A stretch of DNA of 64,000 nucleotides from Aurifilum marmelostoma (GCA_027559495.1 JAMXSV010000010.1:310001-374000); one strand, 5' to 3'; counted from the stretch's first letter, positions 22,700-35,763 are shown. Made by a program: numbers and translations. The notes: generated by a model from the letters alone, not told the origin.

Positions 22700-23248
22700 G
22701 ATGAATCTCTCTATCCGTTCGTGCCCTGGGCCAAATGTGACAATCGAGGAGAAGGAAGAAGAAAAGCATGACTAGTGAGAGGAACCCCATGTATTCAGCC
22801 AGAAAAAAAAATACATGTTCAAAGTTGCAACCAACCGTGACAGTCGTGAGTGTTTGATTGGTGGCAAAAAAGATGGGGCAATCCTCAGCTTACAAGGGAG
22901 AAGGGGAGGGGGGGGGTCCCACTACAGAGTCGAGGCATTCTGAGTCTCTCAATATCAACGTCGTCCCAAACAACCAGCTGCGCATCATCCATCTTCGAGA
23001 GGCAGAATACAAGGGGCAGGAAAGGGGTATTCATTGATATCTGTCTAATGGCTAGGGAAAAACCAGAGGGCAGAAGGGGTAAAACAAAGGGAAAAAGAAA
23101 CATCAGTTGCGCAATTTCATCATCCAGTCATCAGTATTAAGAAGCCCACGTTTGAGCTCGAGCTTGGGCCTGTCCTCTCGCTCTCCTTTTTTTTTTTCTT
23201 CTTCCTCCTTCTCTTTCTTCAAGCGATGTTGGTCGACGACGTTCGAGA
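22700..23248. other. Intergenic, F-box promoter and Kap123 3' end
   Basis: This 549-bp region has A-rich and G-rich patches and a T/C-rich tract at 23186-23222. No gene is supported. Confidence 0.6.
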
Positions 23249-26200
23249 TCATGCGGCGCCGGCAAGCTTCAGCACCTGCTCGTGGCCCTGGAACAGATCA
23301 GGCTTGGCCTTGAACAGGCTCTGCACGATGCGCTGCACGACCTGGCGCGTCTCGTCCTCCAGCTGGTCCTCGGGCGGGCTGAGCACCTTCTCGAACACGC
23401 CGATGAGCTTGGGGGTCAGGCTCTGTACCGTAGGCTCGTTGGCCTCGTCTAGCGCGTCTGGATTAGTTCATGGCATCCTGACTTTCTATACACAGGACAG
23501 GGTTTACTTACAAAGCTTGTACAAGCACTCGTATACAGGCCTGTTCTCCTCAAAGTCCGCCTTGAGGGGCAGGAGTCCCACGAGGACAGGCAGGACATCC
23601 GAGATGGGCACGCGGTCCGGGTGGGCGATGATCATCCGGCACACACAGCCAGTCGCGTTGTCCTTGAGGCGCGCGTGGTCGATGGACAGCATGGGCTCTA
23701 GCTTGGACAGGATGTCCGTGTAGCTGGGCAGGTAGGTGTTGGTGTCGGTAGAGTTGTAGATGAGCTGGCCCGTCGCGTAGGCAGCGTTGCTCTTGACCTC
23801 GGGGTCGGGGTCCGTGAGACGCTTGAGCAGCAGCTTGAGGATGTTGGACGTGTAGGGGGTCACGGCAGCGCCCATGTAGGCAGACACCTCGGCAAGGACG
23901 CCCACCGCAGTCGAGCGCTCGAGGTTCTCCTGGGAGGAGCCGAACTTCATCACGGCCTTCTCAAAGATCTTCCACAGCTCGGCAAAGGCCGGGCCCATAG
24001 CCGCTCCCAGGCCGATGACAACATCAAGGGCAGTATCGACCACGACCCAGTCATACTCCGAGGTGCCCTCGACATCCTGGTCGTCGTCCTCGTCACCAAG
24101 ATCCTGCTGGCTAGGGTGAGAGCGCGTGATCAGGGTGGTCAGGACAGTAATGGTCTGCTCCACCATCTTGTCTTGGGCCAGGATACCGGGGCCGGTGGTC
24201 TTGAGCACTGCGGCGACGTTGCGGTTGATCTCAGCAACGACATTACTGATCGAAAACCATTCATTGGTCAGCAGCCACTCCTCCAAAGAGTAGATGGAAA
24301 ATTTGTCAGGAGGGAAATGATGCAAATCGTTCAGGAGTAGATAATTACGTGTTCTCAGCAACCGCATTTTGCGTCTGAGTGAGCTGGGTATAACGCGTAG
24401 TGCTCATCACTAGGAGGATAAGAGGAGGGGGGGGGGGGGGGGATGAAAATATCAGGTGTACATACCGGTCAGTCTCGTCAGGCCACAGCTTCTGGGTGGC
24501 AGTGGCGACGATCTCGCCGAGCTGGGCCAGCTCCGGAGGCGACGGCTTGGGAGGGAACCCAGCCTGCCACTTCACACCGGTCTGCTCCTCGATCAGCTCG
24601 GCAACCCGGGCATAAGCCCGCCAGAGCGTGCTGATGGCGGCCTTTCGGCAGCCCTCGTACGAGTGCTCGACAAGAGGTGTGATCTGCTCGAGGGCCTTCT
24701 GGAGGTATTGGCTGATCTCGGGGAGGCCACATGCGTATGTGACAACGTCACCGAGGACCTCGATGGCGACCTCCTTCTCCATGGCCTCGGGGGTGACACC
24801 GTAGTCTGCCCACTCGTCCTCGTCGTCCTCGTCGTCATCCGCATCCATGGCCTCCTCGCCCTCCTCGGCCTGGCGGACCTTGATCTTCTTGCCACCCTGG
24901 ATGATCTCCTCGCCGGTGCCGATGATGGCCTGCTCCTCCTCGGACAGGTTGAGCACGAGCTCCTCCTCCTCGAGCTCGAGGCTGTCGAACAGGCCCTTGA
25001 AGACGCCCGCGATGAAGGGGGCGAACTCCTTGCCGTAGACCTTGGCCAGGGAGGCCCACAGGATGAAGCTGGTCTCGCGCAGCCTAGGGTTGCCGAGGTT
25101 CAGCGCCTCCTCGCTGGCCTTCATAAGATCCATGACATAGGGCTGGAACTTCTGAGGACCAACGGCTGCGGCGAAGTGGCCCATGGCGTCACACACCCCG
25201 CTGCGGAGCTCCAGCTCGTCCTCGCTGTCCTTGATGTGCACATAAGGACCCAGGGCAGCCATGGTCTTCTCGAAGTAGGGCTCAAAGGACTCCTCCATCG
25301 ACGAGGCGATGGCGCCGAGGGCACCAGCGGCGGCGCTCTTGACCTTGAAGTCCGGGTGGCTGAGCAGGGTGCCGACCGGAGAGATCAGCTCGGGACCGTA
25401 CTTCTGCATGACATCTGAGTCGAAGCCGGTGGCAAGGGCATCCAGGGCGGCACAGGCGCACCGCAGGATCTCGACGTTCTTCTTGGCCGCCGAGGCATCA
25501 GCAGTCTCGACGCTGGCAGCCTGGATGTTCTTGAGGAGGGCCTCGACCAGCGCGTCGCGGTCGGCTGAGAGCTCCTCGGACATCTCATCGGCGATGCGGG
25601 TCAGGCCGATCAGCGCGGTGTGGCGGACGCCAGAGTCTGGGTCGTTCAGCAGGCGCAGGACGATGGGCATGATGGTCTTCAGCTGGGTAGACACAAAGTC
25701 AGGAGCGCCCTCGGCAACCGTGCCCAGGGCGAGGACGCCGGACTTGCGGTATCCAGTGTTCTCTGAGGAGGCAAACTTTGGCAGGGCGTCCAGGAGAGGC
25801 ACGACAACCTGGCGAGGGGGCAGGTCGCTGGCCAGCTGGTCAACGAGAGACAGGGCGGCCCGCGCAGGGGTGATCTCGTCCTCGTCCTCATCATCGTCGA
25901 TCTCGGTGAGGATCTCCATGCTCTTGAGCGTGAGCTGGGCGCCCATGTCCTTCATGGCCTGGACCTTCATGCGGCGGTAGCGGACGGTCTGGGCCAGGAA
26001 GGCCAGAGCCTGGCACCGGACATCATCGTCGGCATTGGTGTTGGCAGCAAGCTCGGCCATGAAGACCATCAGGTCGCGCAGGTGAGGGGCCAGCAGGACA
26101 GGCTCGTAGGCGAGGAACTGCTGGAAGACCTCGAAGGACTGCTTGCTCCGCTCCTCGTCACCGCTCTCGACAGCATCCTTCAGCACGTCGACCATGCTGG

Positions 26201-27009
26201 GGACGAGCTGCTGCACTGCGCCCACGGCGGCCTCGTCCTCCTCGGGCTCGACCAGCATCAGCACAGCACCGATGGACATGACGGTGTTGACCCTGACGTC
26301 TCGGCTCTGCGGGTCCTTGATGGTGCTGGAGAAGAGGGCCAGCAGCTCGCGGACCTTCTCGGCGAAGTGGGTTGGGTTCTCGTCGAGGATGGCGTAGATG
26401 ATGTAGGACCCGACCTCACGGTGGGAGACATCACCGCCGTTGGCGAGGTTGAAGAGGGAAGGAATCAGGTCGGGCCAGGCGTCATCGTCGAGGTCGAGGT
26501 TCGCGATGCTCGCGATAAGACGAGACTCGGAGTGACGGCACCTGGCGTTCTGTTCCTTCATGCAGGCCTCGACCAGGTGCTGGCGGACGCTGCCCTTCTG
26601 CTCAACGGGTATCTTCTCCCAGTATTTGACGGTCAGGCGGGCGGCCTGGACAGCAGCCTGCTGACGGAGGTTGATATCATCGTGGGTGCAGACGATCTCG
26701 ATCAGGAGCAGCAGAGACTCGGGCTTGGAGTAGAAGTTCTTCTGGAGCTCTGCAGTCACGGCCTTGACCCTCTGCGTGTCGGCTGGAGAGCAGCACAAGT
26801 ACTAGTTAGCATGTGTTGCTGGTTCTCGCATATGTGGTGGTGGGGGGAGTAGGAGGTTGCTTGTCGAGGAGTTTGTGCGCAGGTGACGGTGAAAAAAGGT
26901 GGCGGTATCATCACGAGGCGCGAATGAATGGTGCTGGCCATGTCGGGTCCTCGTTTTACTTACGGATCTGGCTCTCTTGGAGCAGTGCGACCAGTCTCTG
27001 ACGATCCAT
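23249..27009 (-). CDS. KAP123: Importin beta-4 / karyopherin Kap123
   Basis: Nuclear import receptor of the importin-beta superfamily. In yeast it carries ribosomal proteins and histones H3/H4. Exons 27009-26964, 26782-24466, 24245-23512 and 23457-23249 give 1,101 residues, close to yeast Kap123 (1,113). The sequence is a chain of HEAT repeats. Family marks include LTVKYWEKIP near the N-terminus, the acidic DDDEDEDEITPARAALSLVDQLA block, GVRHTALIGLTRIADEM, and the acidic insert EEAMDADDDEDDEDEWADYGVTPEAMEKEVA. The third intron as modelled (24246-24465, 220 nt) is long for this window. It contains a G/C16 run and a possible 61-nt cassette exon; skipping it gives the expected TDRNVVAEINRNVA. 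The start at 27009 gives the short conserved MDRQRLVALLQESQI. Confidence 0.95.
24349..24409 (-). other. Candidate premature-stop cassette exon in KAP123 intron
   Basis: Within the 220-nt KAP123 intron, minus-strand bases 24409-24349 are flanked by CTCCTAG on the 5' side and GTAATT on the 3' side. This splits the intron into 54 and 103 nt, more typical sizes. The 61-nt segment is not a multiple of three and brings an in-frame TGA, so inclusion would truncate the protein. This is inference from splice-site spacing only. Confidence 0.3.
24427..24442. repeat. G16 homopolymer in an intron
   Basis: Sixteen G on the plus strand (C on the transcribed strand) inside the KAP123 intron, just upstream of an internal CTCCTAG acceptor. 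Confidence 0.95.
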
Positions 27010-28113
27010 ATTTGCTTCGTCTGTTGCTGGTCTTCTCAAGGGAAAAGGGGGTATCAAGGAACGAGGGACCTCCGCAACCTCAACGAGAGAAAAAGACGAG
27101 GACAAAAAGAAAAAGAAAAAAGCAGGGTGACAGGTCAGAAAAAGTTTCGGGCAGCAAGGCAGAAATTTTGCAGGACTCGACGCGCCCAAAAAAATAAATT
27201 GCGGGGGCCCCTCATTCTCTGTGTGTTATCTTATCAGCCACCACCAAGAAGAGGAGGAAGGGACCAGCGTTATGTCATTCGCACCCATCAGCTTCTTTAG
27301 GGTTAGGGGTCATGTAAGCCAGGGAAAGCCTGGTATTTCATTGCGCATCTTCCTGTCTCTCACCTTCACACCAGCTCTATGTTGTTTTGCTTGGTACGTT
27401 TTTGTATCTGACGTGGAGGCAAAGACTATGCAGCAGTATCTTTCAAGAGCTCAAGATTACTGGAGAACAACAGTATGGATTGTACTAGACAGGACCGGCT
27501 ACCATTCATTCCCTTGCCTTCACAGCCGAAGTTGTTGAAAAGAATCAACGAGGACGTCCACGCCTAGGAGCCACACTGCTCTAGGTGAGAAGGAATGGAG
27601 ACGGCTAATTTGATGAGAACATTGAATGACTGTGTACATGCAACCCTCCAAACTTTGTTTCCATCTGCGGGTCATTAGCTTCACTTGTAAATGGTCCGCT
27701 TACAACACAGACCTACAACTAATTATGTACCCTAACTTATCGAGTTACCCCTCGCCCGGAGGAGAGCAGCCGCAACTACCTGATGCAGTTGCAAGCAAGA
27801 ACGGTACACATGAAAGCGGCCTTATACAACCTCTCTATTATGCTCTCGTTCATGGGTGTTATTCGTGGCATATATTCACGATGGCTGTGTAGCATCCACG
27901 CCAAAACCACGGATCAACAACAAGTTCTCGGCTGATATTATACCGATCAGGACTGGGCCCCGCGAGATATAAAACTTCATCAAGTGATGGCTCGCTCTCA
28001 CGGCTCTTCCAGGGAATGGATGTTTTCGAAAATCTCTCTTCGAGGTACTCACGTCACCCTCGGAAGGGATAAATCAGTTCCCACTTCGATTCCATCTCTA
28101 ACCTGACGCCAAG
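27010..28113. other. Intergenic, divergent promoters of KAP123 and GH28 gene
   Basis: This 1.1-kb region separates two divergent genes. It holds a telobox-like element at 27297-27309, about 290 bp upstream of KAP123, and otherwise no recognisable gene or repeat. Confidence 0.6.
27297..27309 (-). promoter_or_regulatory. Telobox (two TTAGGG units) in the KAP123 promoter
   Basis: The plus strand reads TTAGGGTTAGGGG. On the KAP123 strand this is CCCCTAACCCTAA, about 290 bp upstream of the ATG. Telomere-repeat motifs in promoters of ribosome-related genes are bound by Tbf1-type Myb factors in several yeasts. Kap123 imports ribosomal proteins, so the context fits. Confidence 0.45.
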
Positions 28114-29887
28114 ATGGGCCGCCTCACGGTCCATAATTCCTTCAGAATCCCACCATGCGTTTTCACTACCCTGATTCTCCTTGCCACTCAGGCATCACGA
28201 GCCTCTGCAGCCACATGTGTCGTGCCAGCAAGTGGCACCAACTCTACTGATGATGCCCCAGCCATAATCTCAGCCTTTGAGAAGTGTGGAAAGGGCGGAA
28301 TCATCGAGTTCTCCAACACCACCTACCATATAAACTCAGTCATGGACATAAGTGGGCTCGAGAACACCCAGATCAACATTGACGGAACACTTCTTGTGAG
28401 TGCACGATGGTCCACAGGACAGGCCAGGCCCTCAAGCCAAAGTTGCCTCAGGAAGTGACCAGAGAGCTGACACAAGAAACCCAGTGGAGCTCAAACATCT
28501 CTTACTGGCTGGACAACTCCCTCGACGTCGGCTACCAGAACCAGTCCACCGCCTTCATCCTGAGTGGCAATAACGTCACCATCAACGGAGGCGGCGTGGG
28601 CACACTCAACGGAAACGGTCAGTATTGGTACACGTACATTGGCGAGCAGTCGAACAAGTCCAACTACCCGGGCAGACCGCACGCTCTCACACTGAACGGT
28701 CTCAACAATTCTCGGGTGACTGGCGTGAACTTCCTGCAGAGCCAGATGTGGTAAGTGAGAGGCTGTTCCAGCGCACATACTCCGAACAAAAGTGCGACTT
28801 GGATGGGGCCGGGACACGTTCAATCTGACCAGGGAATTTGCCACAATCAGGACCATGTCTATCATCTACTCCCACAATGTAACACTCGACAACATCTACG
28901 TTAACAACAAGGTAGCGTCAGGATCAGCGTGTACGTACAAGAGGTCAAGAAGTGCCAAGGCATGGACTGAAAAGGGCGGCAGAGCTGACCAGAATATTTA
29001 CCTTGCAGCAAATACTGACGGAGCAAACACGATCCGGTCGTCCAACATCATCTTCGACAACTGGACCGTATACAACGGCGATGACAGCATCTCGCTCAAA
29101 GGCAACAGCACCGACATCACCATCACAAATTCAAAGTTCTACGATGGGCTGGGCATCGCCATCGGGAGTATCGGCCAGTATGACGGTGTCTATGAGGTTA
29201 TTCAGGGCGTCACGGTGAATAACATTACATATGACGACACTCTTCATGCGGTAAGTACCATGTTCCGATCGTAACCACCAAATACGCTTGTGCGACTGGA
29301 CTTGCTGAATCAGCGACCTGCGCACAGTTCTACTTCAAAACGTGGACTGGCACGCAAGTAGGCTACCCACCAAACGGGGGCGGCGGTGGCATCGCCGGTA
29401 AGTGAAAGTGGGCAGCATCATCAGTCCGTCTCATGTTCCATCATGCTCCCTCCCTCGAACAAACACCCTCCTCCTCGTGTGCCAACGACCACTGCAGCCC
29501 AATCTGCTAACCTGACTCTTCGTAGACGTCTCCAACATGACCGTGACATCCCTCTACGCAACATCCCTCCGCGGCGCCGCGGTGGCCATCAGCCAGTGCA
29601 CCACCTTCTCGGGCGGGGGCACGCCCGCGAACTGCACCAACTCCGAGGTCCAGATCCACGACATCACGGTCGACGGGCTCTCCGGGACGACCGGGTCTGG
29701 CGACGTGGCGAGCCTGCAGTGCAGTGCCGTCAAGCCGTGCTACGATATCACCATCGAGGGCGTCTCGCTCAGGCTGTCGAACGGGACGGGCGTCACGGGG
29801 TATCTGTGCAGCGAGGTCGAGGATACTTTTGGTTTCACCTGTACTGGCTCTGCCTGTGTGGGTAGCAGCGCCACTGGGGAGTGTTAG
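28114..29887 (+). CDS. Secreted GH28 family pectinase-like enzyme (exo-type)
   Basis: Exons 28114-28395, 28485-28750, 28851-28930, 29009-29250, 29328-29397 and 29526-29887 give 433 residues with consistent phases. An N-terminal signal peptide (IPPCVFTTLILLATQASRASA) and many N-glycosylation sites indicate secretion. The right-handed beta-helix of glycoside hydrolase 28 is shown by NTDG (residues 211-214) and GDD (233-235), which carry the catalytic acids. The next canonical motif, GHG, reads GLG (256-258), and the RIK position reads YFK (about 292-294). These changes are unlike endopolygalacturonases and recall exo-acting rhamnogalacturonan or galacturonan hydrolases of the family. It probably acts on plant pectin side or backbone chains; exact substrate unknown. 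Confidence 0.88.
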
Positions 29888-31380
29888 GTGGGGTTTGGTT
29901 GTATATGGACACGTGTGTGCGCGCGTGTGATGTGGTTCGAGACTGCTGAGGCTGTGGGATCAAGGTGATTATTACAACTCAAGCCATTTGTGCACCTTCA
30001 CATACCTAGGTAGTCTCTATGTCTATTGGGCTCGCAATGCATAATCAACCAGTCCAAAGAGAACAACTTCGCTTCGACCTCGATATTATCTTCTTTTCCA
30101 CATATTGTCGAGTTACAAGGCCACCGTCACTGCAGGTCGTGCTGGCTAAAAATAGCGGCGGCGTTGGCGACGGTCAAGCGACGCAACTGTTACCCCCCCA
30201 TCATGCATGTCTTGGTCATTTTTTTTTTTTTGGCTCCCAAGACTTGGCTTGGAACAGGTAGGTCAACTTTTACAGAGTGTCACTGAATAATTACATATAG
30301 AAGAAAACAGCTGTCAAGTACGCAAGTGTGCTAATTATTGTCCAACCCGTGGACCTTTTCGGCGGCCCATGCAGGACGCCACGCGATATCGTCATGCCCG
30401 AGATATAATTTATTCCTGGCGAACGAGGTTGCTCTTGTGTCTCTCGGACCTTTGGCCACGGCTGGGTCAATTAATTTGGGCGTCCTTCCACGCGACGTAC
30501 GTGCCTGGGCCTCGCTTCTGCAGGTGAACCAGGAATCAGGCAGGTCATTTGCACGCAAACCTGTCTCGTAATTACCTTCTCGTCACGGTAATTACCAAGG
30601 TGAACAAAATCAAAATAGAATAAAAATCACACATTATTATTCCGGGCATATGAGGCCGGGTATTCACGTGTGCTTCACCCCTACTAATTAATCCCATAGA
30701 CACACGGAGGCATCTCCGAAAGGTCTCCCCTCAGCACATTGTCTCTCAATGATTCATTCGAGACCATCCTCCACCCAGGAGAAAATTTACCTGCTAATTA
30801 GACAGGCTGGGCATCCAGCCATCCGCGAACCTGCCGCCGCGGCCTCCCGCATCCCCCAAACTCCCTGCCCGAGTTCGGCCGAGCACGCACGAGGTGTATG
30901 AAATTTGGTTGTCTCCCAAGAGAGATTCTTGAAGCCCCTGCTCATACCGTCTTCCTTTTTTTTTCTCTTTTCATTTTTTTTTTAATATTAGACGACTGAG
31001 ACCATGTTTTGGATGGCTGGTCGGCGGGCAGACTGGTGGATGAGCAAGTGGAACAAGCGTGGCGTCCGTGATGGACGGCCAAAAGGCCCTCCTGATTCAC
31101 ATCGCAATGTCCTTTTTTCAACCTTTCTGTGTTTATTCTGTAGATCTTGTCTGCCGCGAACCAGAAAATGTTCGCGTAGAAGGTCTTGGAATAAGAAAAA
31201 AAAAAAAGCACACCTCGAAGACTTCGCTATCTTGGGCAACACTGGCTATGACTTCTTGTTTCGATCTTTGTCGGCTGTAGTCAGAAAAACCAGTGGCAGC
31301 AGTTGTGATGGCTACACTGCAGCAGCATCATGCAACCTAGAATGCAGTGCGCCCCTTGCAGAAACGGGAACTGGCATGTG

Positions 31381-31392
31381 CCCCCCCCCCCC
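31381..31392. repeat. C12 homopolymer
   Basis: Twelve consecutive C in the gene-poor region. Confidence 0.95.
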
Positions 31393-33489
31393 AGAAGATC
31401 ATGCACACGGAGAAATCATCGTAGGCACATAGCCGAAACTTTACTTCTACGGGCGCGAAACGGTCAAGCGACTTGCCCTGAGTGGTCCCCGCCTCCTCGA
31501 AGCTCCCCCTTCCCCCCCGTCCAATATATTCATGGGACTTGACAACCCTAACAAGGCAGGTCACATTGCAGACCATTTCCCCTCTCCTCTAAACAAGAAG
31601 GGGGGCCGGCCCATGTAAGTAGATACATACACAATAGCAACAATGCTTCAGTCCGTGCTCTTGGCTTGAATGTGCACCCCCCCCTCCCCCACACCTCACG
31701 GCCTGGCGTGTTTCAGCTTTCCAAGGCAGCTCAGCATGCCACCATGCCAACCTGCCAGATGTGGCTTTATTTTGGTCACTGCTCGACTTCCCGCAGTCAC
31801 CTTGCCCACGGTAAAATAAGGTACTGTAGCACTAATTACAATATGGCGGTATGCAGGTGGTGGAGCGCGGCACCCCGGATAAAAGAGAATAAAATAAAGA
31901 ATGCATCATCAATTATTACATGCACAATTTTTTCCCATTGTCTTGCGGTAGGAAATGGTAATTTCCTCCTTCGAGACAACACATGGCTGTTCGTTTGTTC
32001 GTCTGATTAGACCCATTCTCGAGGCGCAAGCGTAGCTAATGTCTCTGCTTTTACATGAACGAATCTGCCCCCCCCCCAGGCCCAAATTGCCTGGGCTGTG
32101 AAAGAAGCAATATAGTTAAAGTACGCCTTGATCAGAGACATCCAGCCACCACTTGTGTAGGCACCCTTGTCTGCTCCGAGGTTGCGCATACTGGTGCCAT
32201 GTATTTTGGTCTTCTACTTTTCTCTCATGTGATCGATGAACCCCTGCCAGAGTAGGGCGGGGAGGAGGCAAGAGGAGGGCGCTTGGGCGGACCAATCTCA
32301 GATTTTTGGAAAGTCTCTGACTGTGACCACACCTACGTAGTGTAGACGGGATGGTTCTTTCTTGCTATGCCATGCTATGTATGTCCTGGTCGCCTCAGAA
32401 ACGGGGAGGGTGGTATCAGGCGGTTATAGTAACGGACTCGACGTGGCAGCTGCCGTGCAACCCCGAGAAACGCCTCATGCATGCAGACAGGCGAGAGTGT
32501 TGATCCCACATGAACATCCATGGGGATAGAGCGGTGTCGTGGGACGCAAGCCATGTCTGAGCCTGTTTCCCCCTTCTGTTTCTTTTTTCTTTTTCTCTTC
32601 AGCATCTTCTTACTGACTTGTCCCGGAGAACGTCGTCCATCGGGTTTCCTGGCAAAGCCATGGATGGACATATTTCTCCAGTGGCTTCTACCCACCCATA
32701 AGTATATCCCGGATCATATCGCCTCTCGCCCTACCATGGCATGCATACCATGGTAATGTCCTGTTGCAGATCGGCAAGCGAAAAAAAAAAAAAAAAAAAA
32801 ACAGGCGAGAATCCCATGTGTGGAAAAGACCATCAACCTCATATTGTCCATGTCCGATATCCGGTTTACCTGCTGCCTTTGTCTGGATGGCCGCCCTCAG
32901 GCCTGGTGACCACCATTGATTGGTTCGGTTCCTCTTTCTGGACCAGTTCTCCCATCCTCGGGGGGCAAAATGAAGCGAGATCCAACATCTGCCAGGATCT
33001 TTTTTTTCTTTTCCCCTGCCAAGCGGCGTGGTCTACTTGTCCCGCAGGTTTGCCGACAGGTGTATGTGGCCCCCCTCCGATCGGCGATCGCAAGGAGTGG
33101 ACCATAGCATACCGTAGTGTGTGCTATAGTAGAATCCTGTTACTCTGTTAGCTGTCACTACTGTGTCCAGTGCTACTTACCATAGCAGTACTTAGTATGT
33201 GTTGATCAGAATATCGTTTATCGTGTTCTTGTTCCCCGTCTGAGCCATTTTTTCCTTCTCTTCTCAAGGATGTGTCATCGGGCTGGGTAGGCAGGCCATT
33301 GTGTCTCTCTTTTTCTCTTCCTTTCTTCTTGCGTGTATGTACGTGGACGACTTGGTTAGAGCCGGCCTTTACTTCTAAGTCCTGCGTGCATGGCGTGGCC
33401 ATACCAGTCCGTGGCCCCAGCCACTCGACCACTCCGCCGCAGAGCCAGCGTGCCGTCTTTGAGTCTAAGCCAACCACAAGAGAGGGGAA

Positions 33490-33520
33490 GGGGGGGGGGG
33501 CCTGGCCTGGCCTGGCCTGA
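33490..33520. repeat. G11 run followed by CCTGG tandem repeat
   Basis: Eleven G are followed directly by four CCTGG-type units (the last ending in CCTGA). The strand asymmetry could favour secondary structure. Confidence 0.9.
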
Positions 33521-35730
33521 CGATAAGCTTGTCGGTACCGTCGTCACAAGCTTTAGGCGAGCCGGGTGAGTGAGGATCACGGACGAGGGGCTGGGGGAGG
33601 AGGAGCAGCAGGAGCAAGAAAGTAAGGAACCCACTCGTCGAGTCCACCGAGTAAGTGGAGCTCTCGAAGGATCCACGGGTGATGCCCTGACCTGATGGCC
33701 CACATCCCGGAGTCAAGTGGAGTCCGAATCGAAGTGTGGTCTCCGCGATGACCTCATAAACCACAAACGTTTCTAGGGATGGATGTTGGGAAAAGAGTCA
33801 GAGGGCCAACCTCGGGTGTGCCGTTCGCTTGCTCGGCGCGGCTCCCTCCTCGCCTGATACCCAAACGCAGTAGTTGGGAGACAAAGAAAAGAGCGCAAGA
33901 AAGCTGTTGACAAAGAACGCCTGAACTAGTCGAGGGGGGAATTTAAAAAAAGAAAAAGGCACCACCGCCAGCGAAGGGCTGCGTCTGGACTATAGTATCT
34001 TCGAGTCAAGCGCAATGCGATGCGCGGCGCGGGTCGAGCAGGTTGTGTGCATGTGTGTGTGCATGCGTCGAGCAGTCGTAAGCTGGTTGGTTGGCCCTGG
34101 CCAATCACGGCACGGCGTGAACAGCCAGATACTATGGGGTGGTTGGGACTTTGTCGGACCGTCTGTGTGGTGAGAAGAACCGTGGAGAAAGAAAAGCTGG
34201 GCCTTGTGGCTCCCCCCTCCCAGCCCGCTCGAAAACTTCCGTACCGACGTGTCATTAATCTGGGCTGACATCCGGCCTAATCGCAGGTGGAGTCTAGAAG
34301 AGTGTTTTTTCTTTCTTTGAACAACCAGAACAAATATCCTGATAGAGTAAAGATGACGAGGTTCGTCATAAAAAGAGGAGACCCAACGTCACAGGATCGT
34401 TGGGGATTTGTATGCTGTTGACGACAGACGACGACGACGACAACGTACATGAATTCTTGTCCGACATAACGAGAGAGAAAAAAAAAAAAAAAAAAGTGCG
34501 TTGCCGCGCCACAAACCCTTCGTCAGAAGACGGGAAGGAGCAGAAAGAGAAGGAGCAAGTCCACCACATGCCTAGCGTGATGTGAGCTGCAGTGCAGTGC
34601 AAAGTGCAGTTAGACACAGGCGGAAGGAGCTGCGCAAGCCCTGGTCTGGGCCCCTGGCTCGTTCAAGTCAGGCTAGCCGTGCCGTGGGTCGAGCGAGACA
34701 TGTACCGCGCCGCCTAGGGGTACATTGATCCGGCCTGGTCAAGGATCCTAGCATGTGTGTGTGCCTTGAATCTTCTCTTACTCCTCGAGGAGGGGGCTTG
34801 ATTGTGACCAACAACAGCTCATGTGTTGGCAAGCCGCGTCAACGTCGAGGTCTCGTCAGCTTTCTCATATCATCAATCGTACATGAAGTAATTTTTTTTT
34901 CCTGTTTTCGGACAAGTAAAGACGGGACAGGTCAACGCAATCCGTACGTGTAATGAGGGCGCATCGTTCCCAAGGGATGTCGATTGAGCACCCCAGTCAG
35001 GCCAGTCAGGCACGGCGCCCACCTTCTCTCTCCCTCTCCTTAGCCGACGGCCGTGTCGAAAAACTCCGTCACAACCGCTTAATCAGTGAGTACTGTAGTT
35101 GTGTCACCGTCTCGGCAGGATTCCCAACGGGTTGTGACTTGTTCGAGTCTTCTCCCGTCACTCAGGGGATACTCAGGACTCCAATCTTAGACTCGCATAT
35201 GCACGGCAGGATCAGAGCCAGCGAAGAAAAAGAGAGAAAAAAAAAAAGAAAAAATAACAAACACCACAAGACACATAGCACAGACAGTACTTGGCAGCAA
35301 GAGTTGCATCTACTGTGGCCCACGGCTTTAGTTGTTGCACCACCCAGCCGCCATTCGGCAAGTAGTGCCGCCCTTTAGAGACGTTGCCTTTTTTTCCCCC
35401 TCTCTCTCCTCTCTCACAAGTAGCGAGCGTGAACCTCGCACCGCACCATGTTGTGTCTGAGCCTCCTCGTGCCACGCGGACCAACACACCATCATCCGGC
35501 GGCAGGATAAAACTTCACCTGGACTATTATTATCCACCAAAAAGGTTCAATCTTTTTGCATTCATAGCATGTCTGGAATCGAGACACACGCACGCACCAC
35601 CACGACCTCGGCTCCAGCTAGCCGCATGGCCTAGTTGAGGCTGAACGAGGGGCCCAGACCCAACCCGACAAGATACAGGCCGTTGCGTAAGAAGACCGAC
35701 CGACCTGAGTCCGTCGTTCCAAGATAGATA

Positions 35731-35763
35731 ACAGACAGACAGACAGAGAGAGAGAGAGAGGGA
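35731..35763. repeat. ACAG/AG microsatellite
   Basis: ACAGACAGACAGACAG grades into a long AG dinucleotide run in the gene-poor region. Confidence 0.95.

Noticed and set aside
24456..26852. Long plus-strand frames opposite KAP123 (24456-25418, 26082-26852)
   Set aside because: They are shadows of HEAT-repeat coding sequence, Leu/Gly/Asp-rich and without family features.
29930..29950. GGTTCGAGACT, B-box-like
   Set aside because: No A box or cloverleaf pairing upstream.
33380..33455. tRNA-Ser-like stretch on the minus strand (GCGGAGTGGTCGAGTGG)
   Set aside because: It resembles an A box, but no GGTTCGANTCC B box or pairing acceptor stem follows at a suitable distance.
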